This document shows positions 1 to 11,622 of a DNA stretch of 64,000 nt, piece after piece. The notes below the pieces were generated by a model that had not been told where the DNA came from, did no database searches, and saw only the letters and a program-made list of their open reading frames with translations. The position numbers were made by a program, and so were the translations under genes. Every line of letters starts with the position of its first letter. Within the stretch, counting starts at the first letter, position 1. The stretch is from an endosymbiont of unidentified scaly snail isolate Monju (GTDB lineage: Bacteria > Pseudomonadota > Gammaproteobacteria > Chromatiales > Chromatiaceae), in the NCBI RefSeq assembly GCF_000801295.1, contig NZ_AP012978.1, positions 930,001 to 994,000 on the forward strand, in the 5' to 3' direction.

Positions 1-28
1 CGTGATGTCCATCCGCTGTCATTTCTCG

Positions 29-59
29 ACAGGCCTCGCGGCTGTGCCGCGAGGCCTGT
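29..59 (+). terminator. Strong hairpin upstream of hflX
   Basis: A perfect 14-bp inverted repeat (arms 29-42 and 46-59) with a 3-nt loop is followed by a short T-containing stretch (tcgttt). It probably ends transcription of the gene that precedes the window. In gammaproteobacteria that gene is often hfq, but hfq is not visible here. The T-run is short, so partial read-through into hflX is possible. Confidence 0.65.
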
Positions 60-80
60 TCGTTTGCCGCCCGGCCGCTG

Positions 81-1417
81 GTGATGTTTGAGCGCCCGCA
101 GCGCGGCGAGCGTGCCATCCTGGTTCATGTTGCCTTTCACGGGGCACCCGATCCCGAGGCCCTGCGTGAGTTCTCGGAGTTGGCGATCTCCGCCGGGGCC
201 GAGCCACAAGCCCTGGTGACCGCCCAGCGCCACGCCCCGGACCGACGCCTCTTCGTGGGGTCGGGAAAGGCCGAGGAGATCCGCGCGGAGGTATTGGCCC
301 GCGAGGCGCAGTTGGTGATCTTCGACCATGAGCTCTCGCCCAGCCAGGAACGCAATCTCGAACGCTTCTTCGAATGCCGGGTGCTCGACCGCACCGGCCT
401 GATCCTCGACATCTTCGCCCAGCGCGCACGTTCGCACGAAGGCAAGCTGCAAGTGGAGCTGGCGCAGCTGCGCCACCTGTCTACCCGTCTGATCCGTGGC
501 TGGACACACCTCGAGCGCCAGAAGGGCGGCATCGGCCTGCGCGGCCCGGGCGAAACCCAGCTGGAGACCGACCGGCGGTTGCTTGGTCAGCGCATCGACC
601 AGATCCGCCGCCGCCTGGCGCGAGTGGACAGCCAACGCGCCCAGGGTCGGCGTGCCCGCCAGCGCGCGGAGACGCCGACCGTTTCGCTGGTCGGCTATAC
701 CAACGCCGGCAAGTCCACCCTGTTCAACCGCCTGACTGACGCCCATGTCTACGCGCAGGACCAGCTTTTCGCCACCCTGGATCCGACCTTGCGCCGGCTG
801 GTGCTGGACGGTTGTCCTCCGGTGGTGCTGGCCGACACCGTCGGTTTCGTCTCGCGCCTGCCCCACGACCTGGTGGCCGCCTTTCGCAGCACCCTGCAGG
901 AGACTGCCGAGGCCGACCTCTTGCTCCACGTGATCGACGCGGCCAGCCCGCGGCGTGCCGAGAACATCGCCGAGGTCGAAGACGTTCTGGCGCAGATCGG
1001 CGCGCTGGAGGTGCCGCGCCTGAACATCTACAACAAGATCGACTGCATCGAGGACGCCGAACCACGCATCGACCGCGATGCTTCGGGCCGCGCCGTGGCG
1101 GTCTGGCTGTCGGCGGCCGACGGTCGGGGGTGCGACCTGCTGTTGCAGGTGCTGGCCGAGCGCTTTGCCGAACAGGCGGTGCGGCGGCGCATCTGTCTGC
1201 CACCCGAACAGGGGCGGCTGCGTGCCCTGCTGTTCGCGCGCGGCTGCGTGCCCTGCTGTTCGCGCGCGGCCGGGTGCTCGCCGAGGAAGCGACCGATGAT
1301 GGCGGTTGCTGCCTGGAGGTGGAACTCGCGCCGCAGGAGTACGAGCGCCTGCGCAAGCACGAGACCTGGTTGGCCTCGCATTGGCCGGCATTGGGCGAAG
1401 ACTGCCTTACCGCGTAG
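81..1417 (+). pseudogene. hflX: GTPase HflX, frameshifted near the C-terminus by a 26-bp tandem duplication
   Basis: HflX is a ribosome-associated GTPase that splits or rescues stalled 70S ribosomes. Visible features are the N-terminal HflX domain, a P-loop GYTNAGKST at about residues 205-213, the G3 motif DTVGF near 251 and the G4 motif NKID near 316. The start is GTG 81 or ATG 84, and no strong ribosome site decides between them. A tandem 26-bp duplication at 1216-1267 shifts the frame after the sequence LRALLFARG. As read, translation runs out of frame to a stop at 1460. The family-like ending (EVELAPQEYERLRKHE) resumes in another frame and stops at 1417. Removing one repeat copy restores a 436-residue protein, normal for HflX. 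The GTPase core is intact, so partial function is conceivable. Confidence 0.9.
1216..1267. repeat. 26-bp perfect tandem duplication inside hflX
   Basis: Two identical 26-bp copies, 1216-1241 and 1242-1267, lie head to tail. Because 26 is not a multiple of three, the duplication throws hflX out of frame. The sequence identifies it as a copy event, either replication slippage or an assembly artefact, and not a point indel. Confidence 0.95.
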
Positions 1418-1500
1418 GCTGCGCGGGCAAATGAACGCGGACAGCACCGCCCGGTGTTGATAGACTTGCGTTCAGAGGTTCATCTCACTTGGAGTCATGC

Positions 1501-2667
1501 ATGGCGTGGAACGAGCCGGGTAATGGCAATCGCGACCCTTGGAACAACAAGGGCGGCGAAGGTCCCCCCGATCTGGACGAAGTGGTTCGCAAGCTGCAGG
1601 ACAAGGTCGGTAGTCTGTTTGGCGGGCGCGGCGGTGGCGGTGGTAGTGCCGGTGGCCGCCGCGGTTTCGGCATGCTGGGCATGGGCCTGGTCGCGGTGGC
1701 GCTGATCGCTGCCGCCATCAACAGCTTCTATATCATCCAGCCCGCCGAGCGCGGCGTGGTGTTGCGTTTCGGTGCCTACCACGAATTGGTCGGTCCGGGG
1801 CCGCATCTCAAGCTGCCGTTCGTCGACAGCTACCAGGCGGTGAATGTCGACCAGATCAACAAGTTCGTGCACCGAGCGCAGATGCTGACCAAGGACGAGA
1901 ACATCGTCGATGTTACCGTCGAGGTGCAGTTCCGCGTCCAGGACCCGGCCGACTTCCTGTTCCAGGACGCCAATCCGCCGCTGACCCTGCGCAATGCCAT
2001 GGAGTCCGCCCTGCGCGAGGTGATCGGCAAGAGCAATCTGGATGAGGTCATCACCGAGAACCGCAGCGGCACCGCCCTGTCGGTGCAGAAGGGCACCCAG
2101 GACCTGGTCGATCTGTACCGTGCCGGGCTCAAGGTGCTCAACATCAACATCCAGGATGCCAAGCCGCCAGAGGCAGTGCAGGACGCCTTCGCCGACGCCA
2201 TCAAGGCGCGCGAGGATCGCGAACGGGTGCAGAACCAGGCGCAGGCCTATGCCAACGACGTGGTGCCGCGCGCACGCGGTGCGGCGGCGCGCCTGCTTGA
2301 GGACGCCAAGGCCTACAAGGCCAAGGTGGTGGCCGAGGCCGAGGGTGAGTCCAAGCGTTTCCTGGCGCTGCTCGCCGAGTACGAGAAGGCACCGGAGGTG
2401 ACCCGTGACCGCCTGTACCTGGAGAGTATCCAGGACGTGCTCCAGGGCACCGGCAAGGTGCTGTTGGATGTCAAGGGTGGCAACAATCTGACCTACCTGC
2501 CGCTGGACCGGCTGTTCAAGCCGGGCGCGGGTAGTGTCGGCATCGACCGCGACGTGGTATTGCGTCCGCAACAGAGCAATCCGCAGGAGGTGGAACTGCC
2601 GGGCGTCACCCGCTTGCCCCGCCGGCCCGCCCGTTCGGTCTTCCCGCGCGAAAGAGGTAGCCGCTGA
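1501..2667 (+). CDS. hflK: HflK, SPFH-domain subunit of the FtsH regulatory complex
   Basis: HflK and HflC form a large periplasmic cage around the membrane protease FtsH and modulate its activity. The 388-residue protein starts MAWNEPGNGNRDPW, very close to other HflK N-termini. A Gly-rich stretch follows, then one membrane segment at about residues 55-78 and an SPFH/band-7 domain, then an Ala/Glu-rich helical region. ATG 1501 was chosen over an upstream TTG in the same frame because it matches the family and has GGAG seven bases ahead. The stop codon overlaps the hflC start by one base, so the two are translationally coupled. Confidence 0.96.
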   Translation: MAWNEPGNGNRDPWNNKGGEGPPDLDEVVRKLQDKVGSLFGGRGGGGGSAGGRRGFGMLGMGLVAVALIAAAINSFYIIQPAERGVVLRFGAYHELVGPGPHLKLPFVDSYQAVNVDQINKFVHRAQMLTKDENIVDVTVEVQFRVQDPADFLFQDANPPLTLRNAMESALREVIGKSNLDEVITENRSGTALSVQKGTQDLVDLYRAGLKVLNINIQDAKPPEAVQDAFADAIKAREDRERVQNQAQAYANDVVPRARGAAARLLEDAKAYKAKVVAEAEGESKRFLALLAEYEKAPEVTRDRLYLESIQDVLQGTGKVLLDVKGGNNLTYLPLDRLFKPGAGSVGIDRDVVLRPQQSNPQEVELPGVTRLPRRPARSVFPRERGSR

Positions 2668-3545
2668 TGAATTCCGCCAAGCCGATATTCCTGCTCGTCC
2701 TGCTGGTCGTGGTGGTGGGCCTGCTCAATGCCTCCTTCTTCATCGTCAAGGAGAACGAGGTGGCCCTGCGCCTGCAACTGGGCGAGATCGTCGATTCCAA
2801 CTACGACCCCGGCCTGCACTTCAAGACACCGCTGGTGCAGAGTGTGAAGGTCTTCGACAGGCGCATCCAGACGCTCGACCTGGAGCCCGAGCGGTTCCTC
2901 ACTGTCGAGAAGAAGTTTGTGGTGGTCGATTCCTACGCGAAGTGGCGTATTTCGGACGTGGCGCAGTACTTCCGCTCCACGCGCGGCAGTCCCACGCAGA
3001 CCGCGCGTCTGCTCTCGGCGCGGATCAACGCCGCGCTGCGTGACGAATTCGGCAAACGCACCATCCGTGAGGTCGTCTCCGGCGAGCGTACCGAGATCAT
3101 GCGCAAGCTGGCGCGCGAGGCCGATGTCGCGGCCGCCGACCTGGGGGTCGAGATCGTCGATGTGCGCGTCAAGCAGATCGACTTCGAGGAGGCGATCAGC
3201 GAGAACATCTACGAGCGCATGCGCACCGAGCGGCATCGTGTGGCCGCCGAGCTGCGAGCCGAGGGCGCCGAGGCGGCAGAGCGCATCCAGGCCAATGCCG
3301 ACCGTCAGCGTACCGAGATCCTGGCCACGGCCTACCGCGATGCCGAACTGCTGCGCGGTGAAGGCGATGCCCTGGCCGCCCAGATCTATGCCCAGGCCTT
3401 CGATCGCGACCGTGAGTTCTACAACTTCTGGCGTAGCCTCAAGGCCTACCGCGAGGTCTTCCGCGACGGCCAGAGTCTGATGGTGCTCGATCCCGACTCG
3501 GAATTCTTCCGCTACTTCAAGTCGCAACAGCCCCTCAAACCCTGA
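2667..3545 (+). CDS. hflC: HflC, SPFH-domain partner of HflK
   Basis: This is the second subunit of the HflKC complex, anchored in the inner membrane with its bulk in the periplasm. The 292-residue protein has an N-terminal membrane anchor at about residues 5-25. The SPFH domain follows directly, with the family signature NEVALRLQLGEI and later a helical segment rich in Ala/Glu. It is somewhat shorter than the E. coli protein (about 334 residues). AGAGGTAG lies just upstream of the ATG, and the start overlaps the hflK stop (TGATG). Confidence 0.96.
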   Translation: MNSAKPIFLLVLLVVVVGLLNASFFIVKENEVALRLQLGEIVDSNYDPGLHFKTPLVQSVKVFDRRIQTLDLEPERFLTVEKKFVVVDSYAKWRISDVAQYFRSTRGSPTQTARLLSARINAALRDEFGKRTIREVVSGERTEIMRKLAREADVAAADLGVEIVDVRVKQIDFEEAISENIYERMRTERHRVAAELRAEGAEAAERIQANADRQRTEILATAYRDAELLRGEGDALAAQIYAQAFDRDREFYNFWRSLKAYREVFRDGQSLMVLDPDSEFFRYFKSQQPLKP

Positions 3546-3709
3546 TGATGCCGGGGGCGTCATGCCCCCCAACCCTCGATCGTGAAGGCATCCGGTCGGA
3601 GAGGGGGCGCGGCCTTGTTGCTGGCGAGAGCTGCAATCTGTAATGCAGTATGGATAGGGCAGACGACTATTTGTCGGCGGACTTGATTGGTTCCGCCTGT
3701 ACTTTATGT

Positions 3710-3791
3710 GGGCGATTTGCGAAAATCGCCCGGTTTTCGGTGTGTCGCCGAGAGCCTATCGACCGACCGGCCGGGGTTTCCCGGCTTTTTT
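3710..3791 (+). terminator. Hairpin followed by a rho-independent terminator ahead of DUF2065-hisZ-purA
   Basis: The 258 bases between hflC and the DUF2065 gene hold no convincing gene but several hairpins. One perfect 9-bp stem spans 3710-3731 (gggcgattt/aaatcgccc). A second 6-bp stem, 3770-3785 (gccggg/cccggc), is followed directly by six T residues at 3786-3791 and looks like a true intrinsic terminator. It ends 12 bases before the DUF2065 start codon. It therefore either closes the hflKC unit or acts as an attenuator for the downstream genes. A G5C/GC5 stem at 3553-3569 lies just after hflC. Confidence 0.7.
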
Positions 3792-3803
3792 GTGGGAATC
3801 GGC

Positions 3804-3988
3804 ATGTGGCAGGATTTTCTCGCGGCGCTGGCACTGGTGTTCGTGATCGAGGGCATGCTGCCGTTTCTTTCGCCCGGCGGCTATCGTGACGCAGTGCGCC
3901 GGCTCGCCGAGCTGGGCGACCGGCAGCTGCGCGCTTTCGGGCTCGGCGCCATGGCGTTTGGCGTACTGCTGCTGTACCTGGTGAGATC

Positions 3989-3992
<4 letters not shown>
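3804..3992 (+). CDS. DUF2065 (YjeT-like) small membrane protein
   Basis: The 62-residue protein has two hydrophobic segments, at about residues 3-20 and 43-60, joined by a short basic loop with the family-like stretch PFLSPGGYRD. DUF2065 proteins (YjeT in E. coli) lie between hflC and purA in many gammaproteobacteria, and this one occupies the same place. Its function is not known. ATG 3804 was chosen because it begins MWQDFL, as in the family. An upstream in-frame extension would run through the terminator. The stop overlaps the hisZ start (ATGA). Confidence 0.85.
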
Positions 3993-6503
<2,511 letters not shown>

Positions 6504-6605
6504 ACGCATTCGCTGCGTGAAGCCAGTTAAGGTTCCCGCATCGTCAGCCGTTATACTTTCTGGAGTAACGGCCACCGGGCGGTCGTTGCCGGAGAGTAGA
6601 GGGTA

Positions 6606-7444
6606 ATGCGAGAACCCGCCATTCCAGGATTTTTCCGCTTATGCCTGCTGGCGGTCACGGGTTGGCTGCTCGCCGGTGCGAGCCTTGCCGAGGTCGTCGA
6701 ACTGGAAATGGCCGGAGGCCTCCCGGCCACGGCCGAGTTGCTGGAAGGCGATGCGGAAGGGGCGGACCCGGTGCTCATTCTGCACGGTTTTCTGCAGACG
6801 CGGGAGTTTGCGACGGTGCGACGCCTGGGCGAAGCACTGAACGAGGCGGGGTATATGGTGCTGTTGCCGACCCTGAGCCTGGGTGTGCCGCGTCGCAGCC
6901 AGAGCCTGCAGTGCGAGGCGCTGCACCTCCACGACCTGGATGGTGATGGGCGGGAAGTGGCTCGCTGGGTCGAATGGCTCTCCCGGCGAACGGGCCGGCG
7001 CGTGGCGGTGATTGGTCACAACGCCGGGGGGGCGTGCTGAGCCGTTACCTGGCCCGGTATCCTGATGCGCCAGTGGCACGTGTCATCATGCTCAGCATCG
7101 CACCCCAGGTAGGGGGCGTCTTGTCTTCTGAGCCCGAAGTTGCCGGGCAGCTAAGTGAATACCGGTTGGGCTATTGCGGCCGTTATCCCACGACGCCCGC
7201 AGCCTTCCATTCCTACAACGATTGGTCGCCCGAGAAGATGGTGCGCGCCATGGTAGAGGCGAAGGTTCCCGTGTGTGTGATCGTAGGGTCCGATGACAAG
7301 CGGCTCGAGGCAGGCTGGATTCGCAGGGTGCGCAAGAGCGGCGTGGACCTGCGTGTCATCGAAGGTGCCAATCACTTCTTCGACAGTGCTCACGAATTCG
7401 ATCTGCAGGATATGGTGGAACAGGTCCTGTCGGGCGATAGCTGA
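6606..7444 (+). pseudogene. Exported alpha/beta-hydrolase-like protein, broken at a G7 tract
   Basis: An N-terminal signal peptide (about 28 residues, ending LAGASLA) is followed by an alpha/beta-hydrolase pattern. It has the oxyanion strand LILHGF, the nucleophile elbow GHNAGG, an acid in VGSDDKR and a late ANHFF histidine. The usual elbow serine is asparagine, so classical esterase catalysis is doubtful. At 7026-7032 seven G residues bring a stop at 7038. With six, the frame continues GHNAGGVLSRYL to 7444, giving about 279 residues. An extra base at this homopolymer is the simplest explanation. A TATACT at 6552-6557 is a possible -10 element for this gene. Substrate is unknown. Confidence 0.65.
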
Positions 7445-7456
7445 CGGGCAACGACC

Positions 7457-9712
7457 ATGGCCGGCATCAGTTTTTCTTTCCGGCATTATGCGCTCTGGCT
7501 GGTATTGTTGCTGGGCGCAACCTACGTGCTTTTCGGCCTGGTTGCCTACCACCAGTACGAGACAGCCAAACAGACCATCGAGGATAGCGAGCAACAGGTT
7601 GCCGCCAGCGAGCTCGAGGCGGCGATTCATCGCACGATTGCGATCCTGCAAGAGGAGGCGGAGCGCTTCATCCAGTGGGACGAGCTCTACCAGCAGCTCT
7701 ACAGCCCCACCTATTTTTCCTACTGGTACGCCCATCGCATTCGCAGTAATCCCGAGAAGCAGGCCTATTTCGAGGACTTGATGGTGTACGACGCCGAAGG
7801 GAACGCACTGGCGGTCTTCGAGGGCAACAGTTTGCCGCGTTCGATGGAGACCAGTGGAGCGCAGGATCGTTACCTGCCGGCCGGCAAGGATGTTAGGGTC
7901 ATCCTGATGCGTCCCTTGCGACGCGCGGGTGCGACGAAGGTCGAGGGATACCTGGCATTGAGTGCCCGCCTGTTGCCCAATATCCGCAGGCGACACCTGT
8001 TCAACAGAATTGTTTCCCAGACCCTGTATTTTGTGTTGCAGGAACCGACGACACGGGTGGCTGACCTGGTGGCCGCCGCCCGCTTCGATCTGCGCCAGAC
8101 GCTCACCATGCAGGCCATGGACGAGCTGGTGTTGCGCCTGATCCTGCTGTTGGGTGTGCTGGTGCTCTTGCCGACCATGATATTGATGTATTTCTTCATG
8201 CATGTGGTAGGGCGCAACGTGCAGCACGTACCCGAGGTGGTGGCTGCTCTGCGCAAGGGTGAGAGCCCGCACCTGTCGGTCTTGGAAGGGAGCGTGTTGA
8301 AGATTCGTGAGCTGGAGATGGCCGAGCAGTCCTTGCTCGACTATCACCGCGAACTGTCCCAGGTGAACGATGCGCTGGACGAGAAGAACCGCGAACTGTG
8401 GAATCTTGCCCATCTGGATGCACTCACCGGGGCACAGAATCGGCGAGCCTTCGAGCACTTCTGGAATACCTTGCAGTCGCTGGCCGAACGCGACCAGCGC
8501 TCCATGCGCCTGATGCTCTGCGATGTCAACCATTTCAAGGCCATCAACGACACCTATGGCCACGATGTCGGGGATGCGGTGTTGCAGGCGATCGTGCGTT
8601 GCCTGCAACGGGCACTGCGTCGAGGCGAGCAGCTGTTCCGCCTGGGGGGGGATGAATTCGTCTGCGTGTTGCTCGATTGCGACGATCGCCAGGCCATGGC
8701 GGTGGCTGCACGTTGCGCGCGGGAGGTGTCACGCTACCCCTTCCGCGAGGAGTTGGGGATCAAGGAACCGGTGCGCCTGAGTATCGGGATCTCGCCGGCG
8801 ACCGATGACCCGACTACCCCGCTCAACGTGCTGTTGCGGCAGGCGGATGTGGCCATGTACCACTCCAAGCGCCCCAGCACGGGAGCGGTGACCATCTATC
8901 GTGAATCGTTGGATTCAGAGACCGGGCCGGTGTTTTCCAGCAGCGCCAACGAGGCGGTCTATCGGGCAATCGAGAAGGGCGAGGGGCTGTGCCTGTACTA
9001 CCAGCCGGTGCGCAGCCTGGATGATGAACACATCAGCTATTACGAGGCGCTCTTGCGCATTCAGCATGGTGATGAAGTGCTGATGCCGGCCGACATCCTG
9101 CCGGTAGTGGAATCGCGCCGCCTGGAACGCGAGCTGGACCAGGCGGTGATGGACGAGCTCTTGCGAGCGCTGTACTCGGGGGTGATCCCCGCGGGCACGG
9201 GTGTTTCCATCAACCTGTCGGCCCCCTCTATCTCGGGCAGTGGCATCGTCTCCGCGTTGGAACCCTTCCGTCCCTTCCTGTCCGATATCCGCATCGTCAT
9301 CGAGGTGACAGAGACCGCACTGATCACGAGCATGGAAGAGGCCAGCAGCAACCTGATGCATTTGCGTAACCAGGGATTTCTGGTGGCGCTCGACGACTTC
9401 GGCAGCGGCTATTCCTCGTTGCGCTATCTGACCACCATGCCGGTGGACATCGTCAAGTTCGACATCAGTCTGATTCGTGCACTCGGCCAGGAGGCGCAGT
9501 TCCGCCTGGTCAGCCACCTGGTGGATTTCATCAGTGATACCGGCCAGCGAACCGTGGCCGAAGGCGTGGAAGACGAGCAGGTGCTGCAACAGGTACGCGC
9601 GGCGGGGTTCGCCTGCATGCAGGGCTTTCTCGTGGGACGACCGCAGCCGCTTCGGCCGCGTGGGGTCAGCGAGAAATCAGCGTCAGCAGACGTTCCCCCC
9701 GACGCAACCTGA
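7457..9712 (+). CDS. Membrane GGDEF-EAL protein (c-di-GMP synthase/phosphodiesterase)
   Basis: This is a 751-residue signalling protein. A TM helix at about residues 9-30, an extracytoplasmic sensor of about 190 residues and a second TM near 225-248 precede the cytoplasmic output domains. The GGDEF domain has the intact motif LGGDEF (397-401). The usual inhibitory RxxD site is RRGE instead. The EAL domain keeps EAL (530-532), INLSA, IEVTET, LDDFGSGYSS, VKFD, AEGVE and QGF, so both activities look possible. The start lies 12 bases after the hydrolase gene. The last 47 bases overlap the 3' end of the convergent degP/degQ-like gene. Confidence 0.95.
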   Translation: MAGISFSFRHYALWLVLLLGATYVLFGLVAYHQYETAKQTIEDSEQQVAASELEAAIHRTIAILQEEAERFIQWDELYQQLYSPTYFSYWYAHRIRSNPEKQAYFEDLMVYDAEGNALAVFEGNSLPRSMETSGAQDRYLPAGKDVRVILMRPLRRAGATKVEGYLALSARLLPNIRRRHLFNRIVSQTLYFVLQEPTTRVADLVAAARFDLRQTLTMQAMDELVLRLILLLGVLVLLPTMILMYFFMHVVGRNVQHVPEVVAALRKGESPHLSVLEGSVLKIRELEMAEQSLLDYHRELSQVNDALDEKNRELWNLAHLDALTGAQNRRAFEHFWNTLQSLAERDQRSMRLMLCDVNHFKAINDTYGHDVGDAVLQAIVRCLQRALRRGEQLFRLGGDEFVCVLLDCDDRQAMAVAARCAREVSRYPFREELGIKEPVRLSIGISPATDDPTTPLNVLLRQADVAMYHSKRPSTGAVTIYRESLDSETGPVFSSSANEAVYRAIEKGEGLCLYYQPVRSLDDEHISYYEALLRIQHGDEVLMPADILPVVESRRLERELDQAVMDELLRALYSGVIPAGTGVSINLSAPSISGSGIVSALEPFRPFLSDIRIVIEVTETALITSMEEASSNLMHLRNQGFLVALDDFGSGYSSLRYLTTMPVDIVKFDISLIRALGQEAQFRLVSHLVDFISDTGQRTVAEGVEDEQVLQQVRAAGFACMQGFLVGRPQPLRPRGVSEKSASADVPPDAT

Positions 9713-11021
9713 CCTGCCAGATACGGGGAGTGCTTCGCAGCAGCTGGGTGAGCTGTTCGATGCTGGTGACCCGGTGGCCGTTGACCTCGTAGATCACGTC
9801 GCCCTCGCGCAGGCCTTCGCGCCAGGCTGCGGAGCCGGCAGCGACCGTACCTACCGCGATGGCCGGGTTGCGGCCGAATCTCGATTCGTCCACCACCTCG
9901 CCGAGCAGGGCGCCGACCAGCATCGGTGCGATGCGCTCGCCCGGAACGAAGCCCGCGTAGGGATCGGCGATGGTGGCATACAGTCTCAGCGGTTTGCCAT
10001 CGCGCAGTACTCGCAGGCGGATGTGCTGACCGATGCGTGCCAGCCCCAGGCGGGCATGGAAGTCGCTGGCGTTGGCGATCTCGTGATCGTCGATGTGGGT
10101 GACCACGTCGCCCACCTGCAGGCCGGCCCGTTCCGCGGGGGAGCCCGGGCGCACCTCGGCGATCAGCGCGCCGCGCGGGCGCTCCAGGCCCAGGGCACGC
10201 GCCAGGTCGCCGCTCAGGTTCTGGATGCTGACGCCAAACACGCCGCGCTTGAGTCCGCCGTATTCCACGATCTGGCGCAGCACCTCGCGCGCCAGGTTGC
10301 CGGGGATGGCAAAGCCGATGCCGACGTTGCCGCCACCCGGCGCCAGGATGGCGGTGTTGATGCCTACCAGTTCGCCGCGCAGGTTCACCAGCGGGCCGCC
10401 GGAGTTGCCGGGGTTGATGGAGGCGTCGGTCTGGATGAAGTTTTCATAGCCCTCGATGCCCAGGCCGCTGCGTCCCAGTGCCGACACGATGCCCGAGGTC
10501 ACCGTCTGGCTGAGGCCGAAGGGGCTGCCGATGGCGACCACGAAATCCCCCACCCGCAGCTTGTCCGAGTCGCCCCAGGACAGGGCGGTGAGATCCTCGG
10601 CCGGGATCTGTAAAACGGCGATGTCCATTTCGGGGTCCTTGCCCAGCAGGCGCGCGCGGAAGCTGCGCCCGTCCTTGAGGGTCACGCGGATCTCGTCGGC
10701 CTCCTCGATCACGTGGTGGTTGGTCAGTACCAGTCCCTTGCGCGCATCGACGATGACGCCCGATCCCAGGCTCTGGTTCTGCCGTTGCCGTTCCTGGGGG
10801 ATGCCCTCGAAGAACCAGCGAAAGAAGGGGTCGTCCAGCAGGGGGTGACGGCGCAGCTTGCGCTGGCTGCTGGTGGAGATGTTGACTACCGCGCCGGTGA
10901 CCCGCTCCAGCATGGGGGCCAGGCTGGGCAGGGGCTCCCCGTCCACCGCCACCGGCAGCGCGGCGGGTGCGGCGGCGATCAGGCCGAGCAGCAGGATGAT
11001 TGTGAGCAGCAGGCGTTGCAT
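9666..11021 (-). CDS. degQ: Do-family periplasmic serine protease (DegP/DegQ-like)
   Basis: This is an HtrA-type protease for misfolded envelope proteins. The 451-residue precursor has a signal peptide (about residues 1-22) and a trypsin-like domain with the catalytic triad H103 (TNHHV), D133 (EMDIAVL) and S207 (PGNSGGP). Two PDZ domains follow: one after GVFGVSIQNL, the second near GDVIYEVNGHRV. ATG 11021 was chosen because GGGGAG sits six bases upstream and an upstream in-frame Met would lengthen the signal peptide unnaturally. Length fits DegQ/MucD. The symbol is by similarity of architecture. Confidence 0.93.
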   Translation of the reverse strand: MQRLLLTIILLLGLIAAAPAALPVAVDGEPLPSLAPMLERVTGAVVNISTSSQRKLRRHPLLDDPFFRWFFEGIPQERQRQNQSLGSGVIVDARKGLVLTNHHVIEEADEIRVTLKDGRSFRARLLGKDPEMDIAVLQIPAEDLTALSWGDSDKLRVGDFVVAIGSPFGLSQTVTSGIVSALGRSGLGIEGYENFIQTDASINPGNSGGPLVNLRGELVGINTAILAPGGGNVGIGFAIPGNLAREVLRQIVEYGGLKRGVFGVSIQNLSGDLARALGLERPRGALIAEVRPGSPAERAGLQVGDVVTHIDDHEIANASDFHARLGLARIGQHIRLRVLRDGKPLRLYATIADPYAGFVPGERIAPMLVGALLGEVVDESRFGRNPAIAVGTVAAGSAAWREGLREGDVIYEVNGHRVTSIEQLTQLLRSTPRIWQVRLRRGERLLTLISR

Positions 11022-11040
11022 GGCGTCTCCCCGGGTCAAC

Positions 11041-11065
11041 AAAAGAAAACCCCGCCGTAGCGGGG
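11041..11065 (-). terminator. Intrinsic terminator of hsp20
   Basis: Read on the minus strand, a CCCCGC-TACG-GCGGGG stem (11050-11065) is followed by TTTTCTTTT. It sits 20 bases after the hsp20 stop codon, between that gene and degQ. Confidence 0.9.
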
Positions 11066-11085
11066 TGATGATACGCGATGCGGGA

Positions 11086-11577
11086 TCAGGCCGCGTCGGC
11101 CGCCTTGTTTTCGTCCTCGACGCGATCGGCCTGGCCCTCGATCAGCTTGCCCTCCTGGCCTGCGGTGCGGATCTCGATGCGCCGCGGCTTCATCGACTCG
11201 GGTACTTCACGCACCAGGTCGATATGCAGCAGGCCGTCCTTCACTTCGGCGCCGGTCACCTGCACATAGTCGGCGAGCTGGAATACCCGCTCGAAGGCCG
11301 GCTGGACGATGCCCTTGTGCAGGTACTTGCGTTCCTGCTGTGCATCCTTGCGGCGGCCGGCCACGCGCAGGCGGTTCTCCTTCACCTCGATGTCCAGTTC
11401 GTCCGGGGAATAGCCCGGCACTGCCATGCTGATCCGGTACCGATCCTCGCCGGTCAGCTCGATGTCATAGGGCGGCCACCCCTCGGTATCCGCACGGCGC
11501 GCTGCCTCCAGCGCGTCGGTCAGGCGGTCGAAGCCGATGGCTGCGCGAAACAGGGGAGAAAAATCGAATGCCGTCAT
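11086..11577 (-). CDS. Small heat-shock protein, Hsp20/alpha-crystallin family
   Basis: This ATP-independent holdase binds unfolding proteins. The 163-residue protein carries an alpha-crystallin domain from about YDIELTGEDRYRI. It includes the conserved AVPGYSPDELDIEV stretch and the core RVFQLADYVQV, followed by EVKDGLLHIDLV, as in IbpA-type proteins. ATG 11577 is preceded by AAGGAGG. A sigma-32-like promoter lies 46-73 bases upstream and a terminator follows, so the gene is probably a single heat-induced transcript. Confidence 0.94.
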   Translation of the reverse strand: MTAFDFSPLFRAAIGFDRLTDALEAARRADTEGWPPYDIELTGEDRYRISMAVPGYSPDELDIEVKENRLRVAGRRKDAQQERKYLHKGIVQPAFERVFQLADYVQVTGAEVKDGLLHIDLVREVPESMKPRRIEIRTAGQEGKLIEGQADRVEDENKAADAA

Positions 11578-11622
11578 GATCTTGTCCTCCTTTTTCCGAA
11601 GCCTCGTTTCGTCTCGCGGTGC

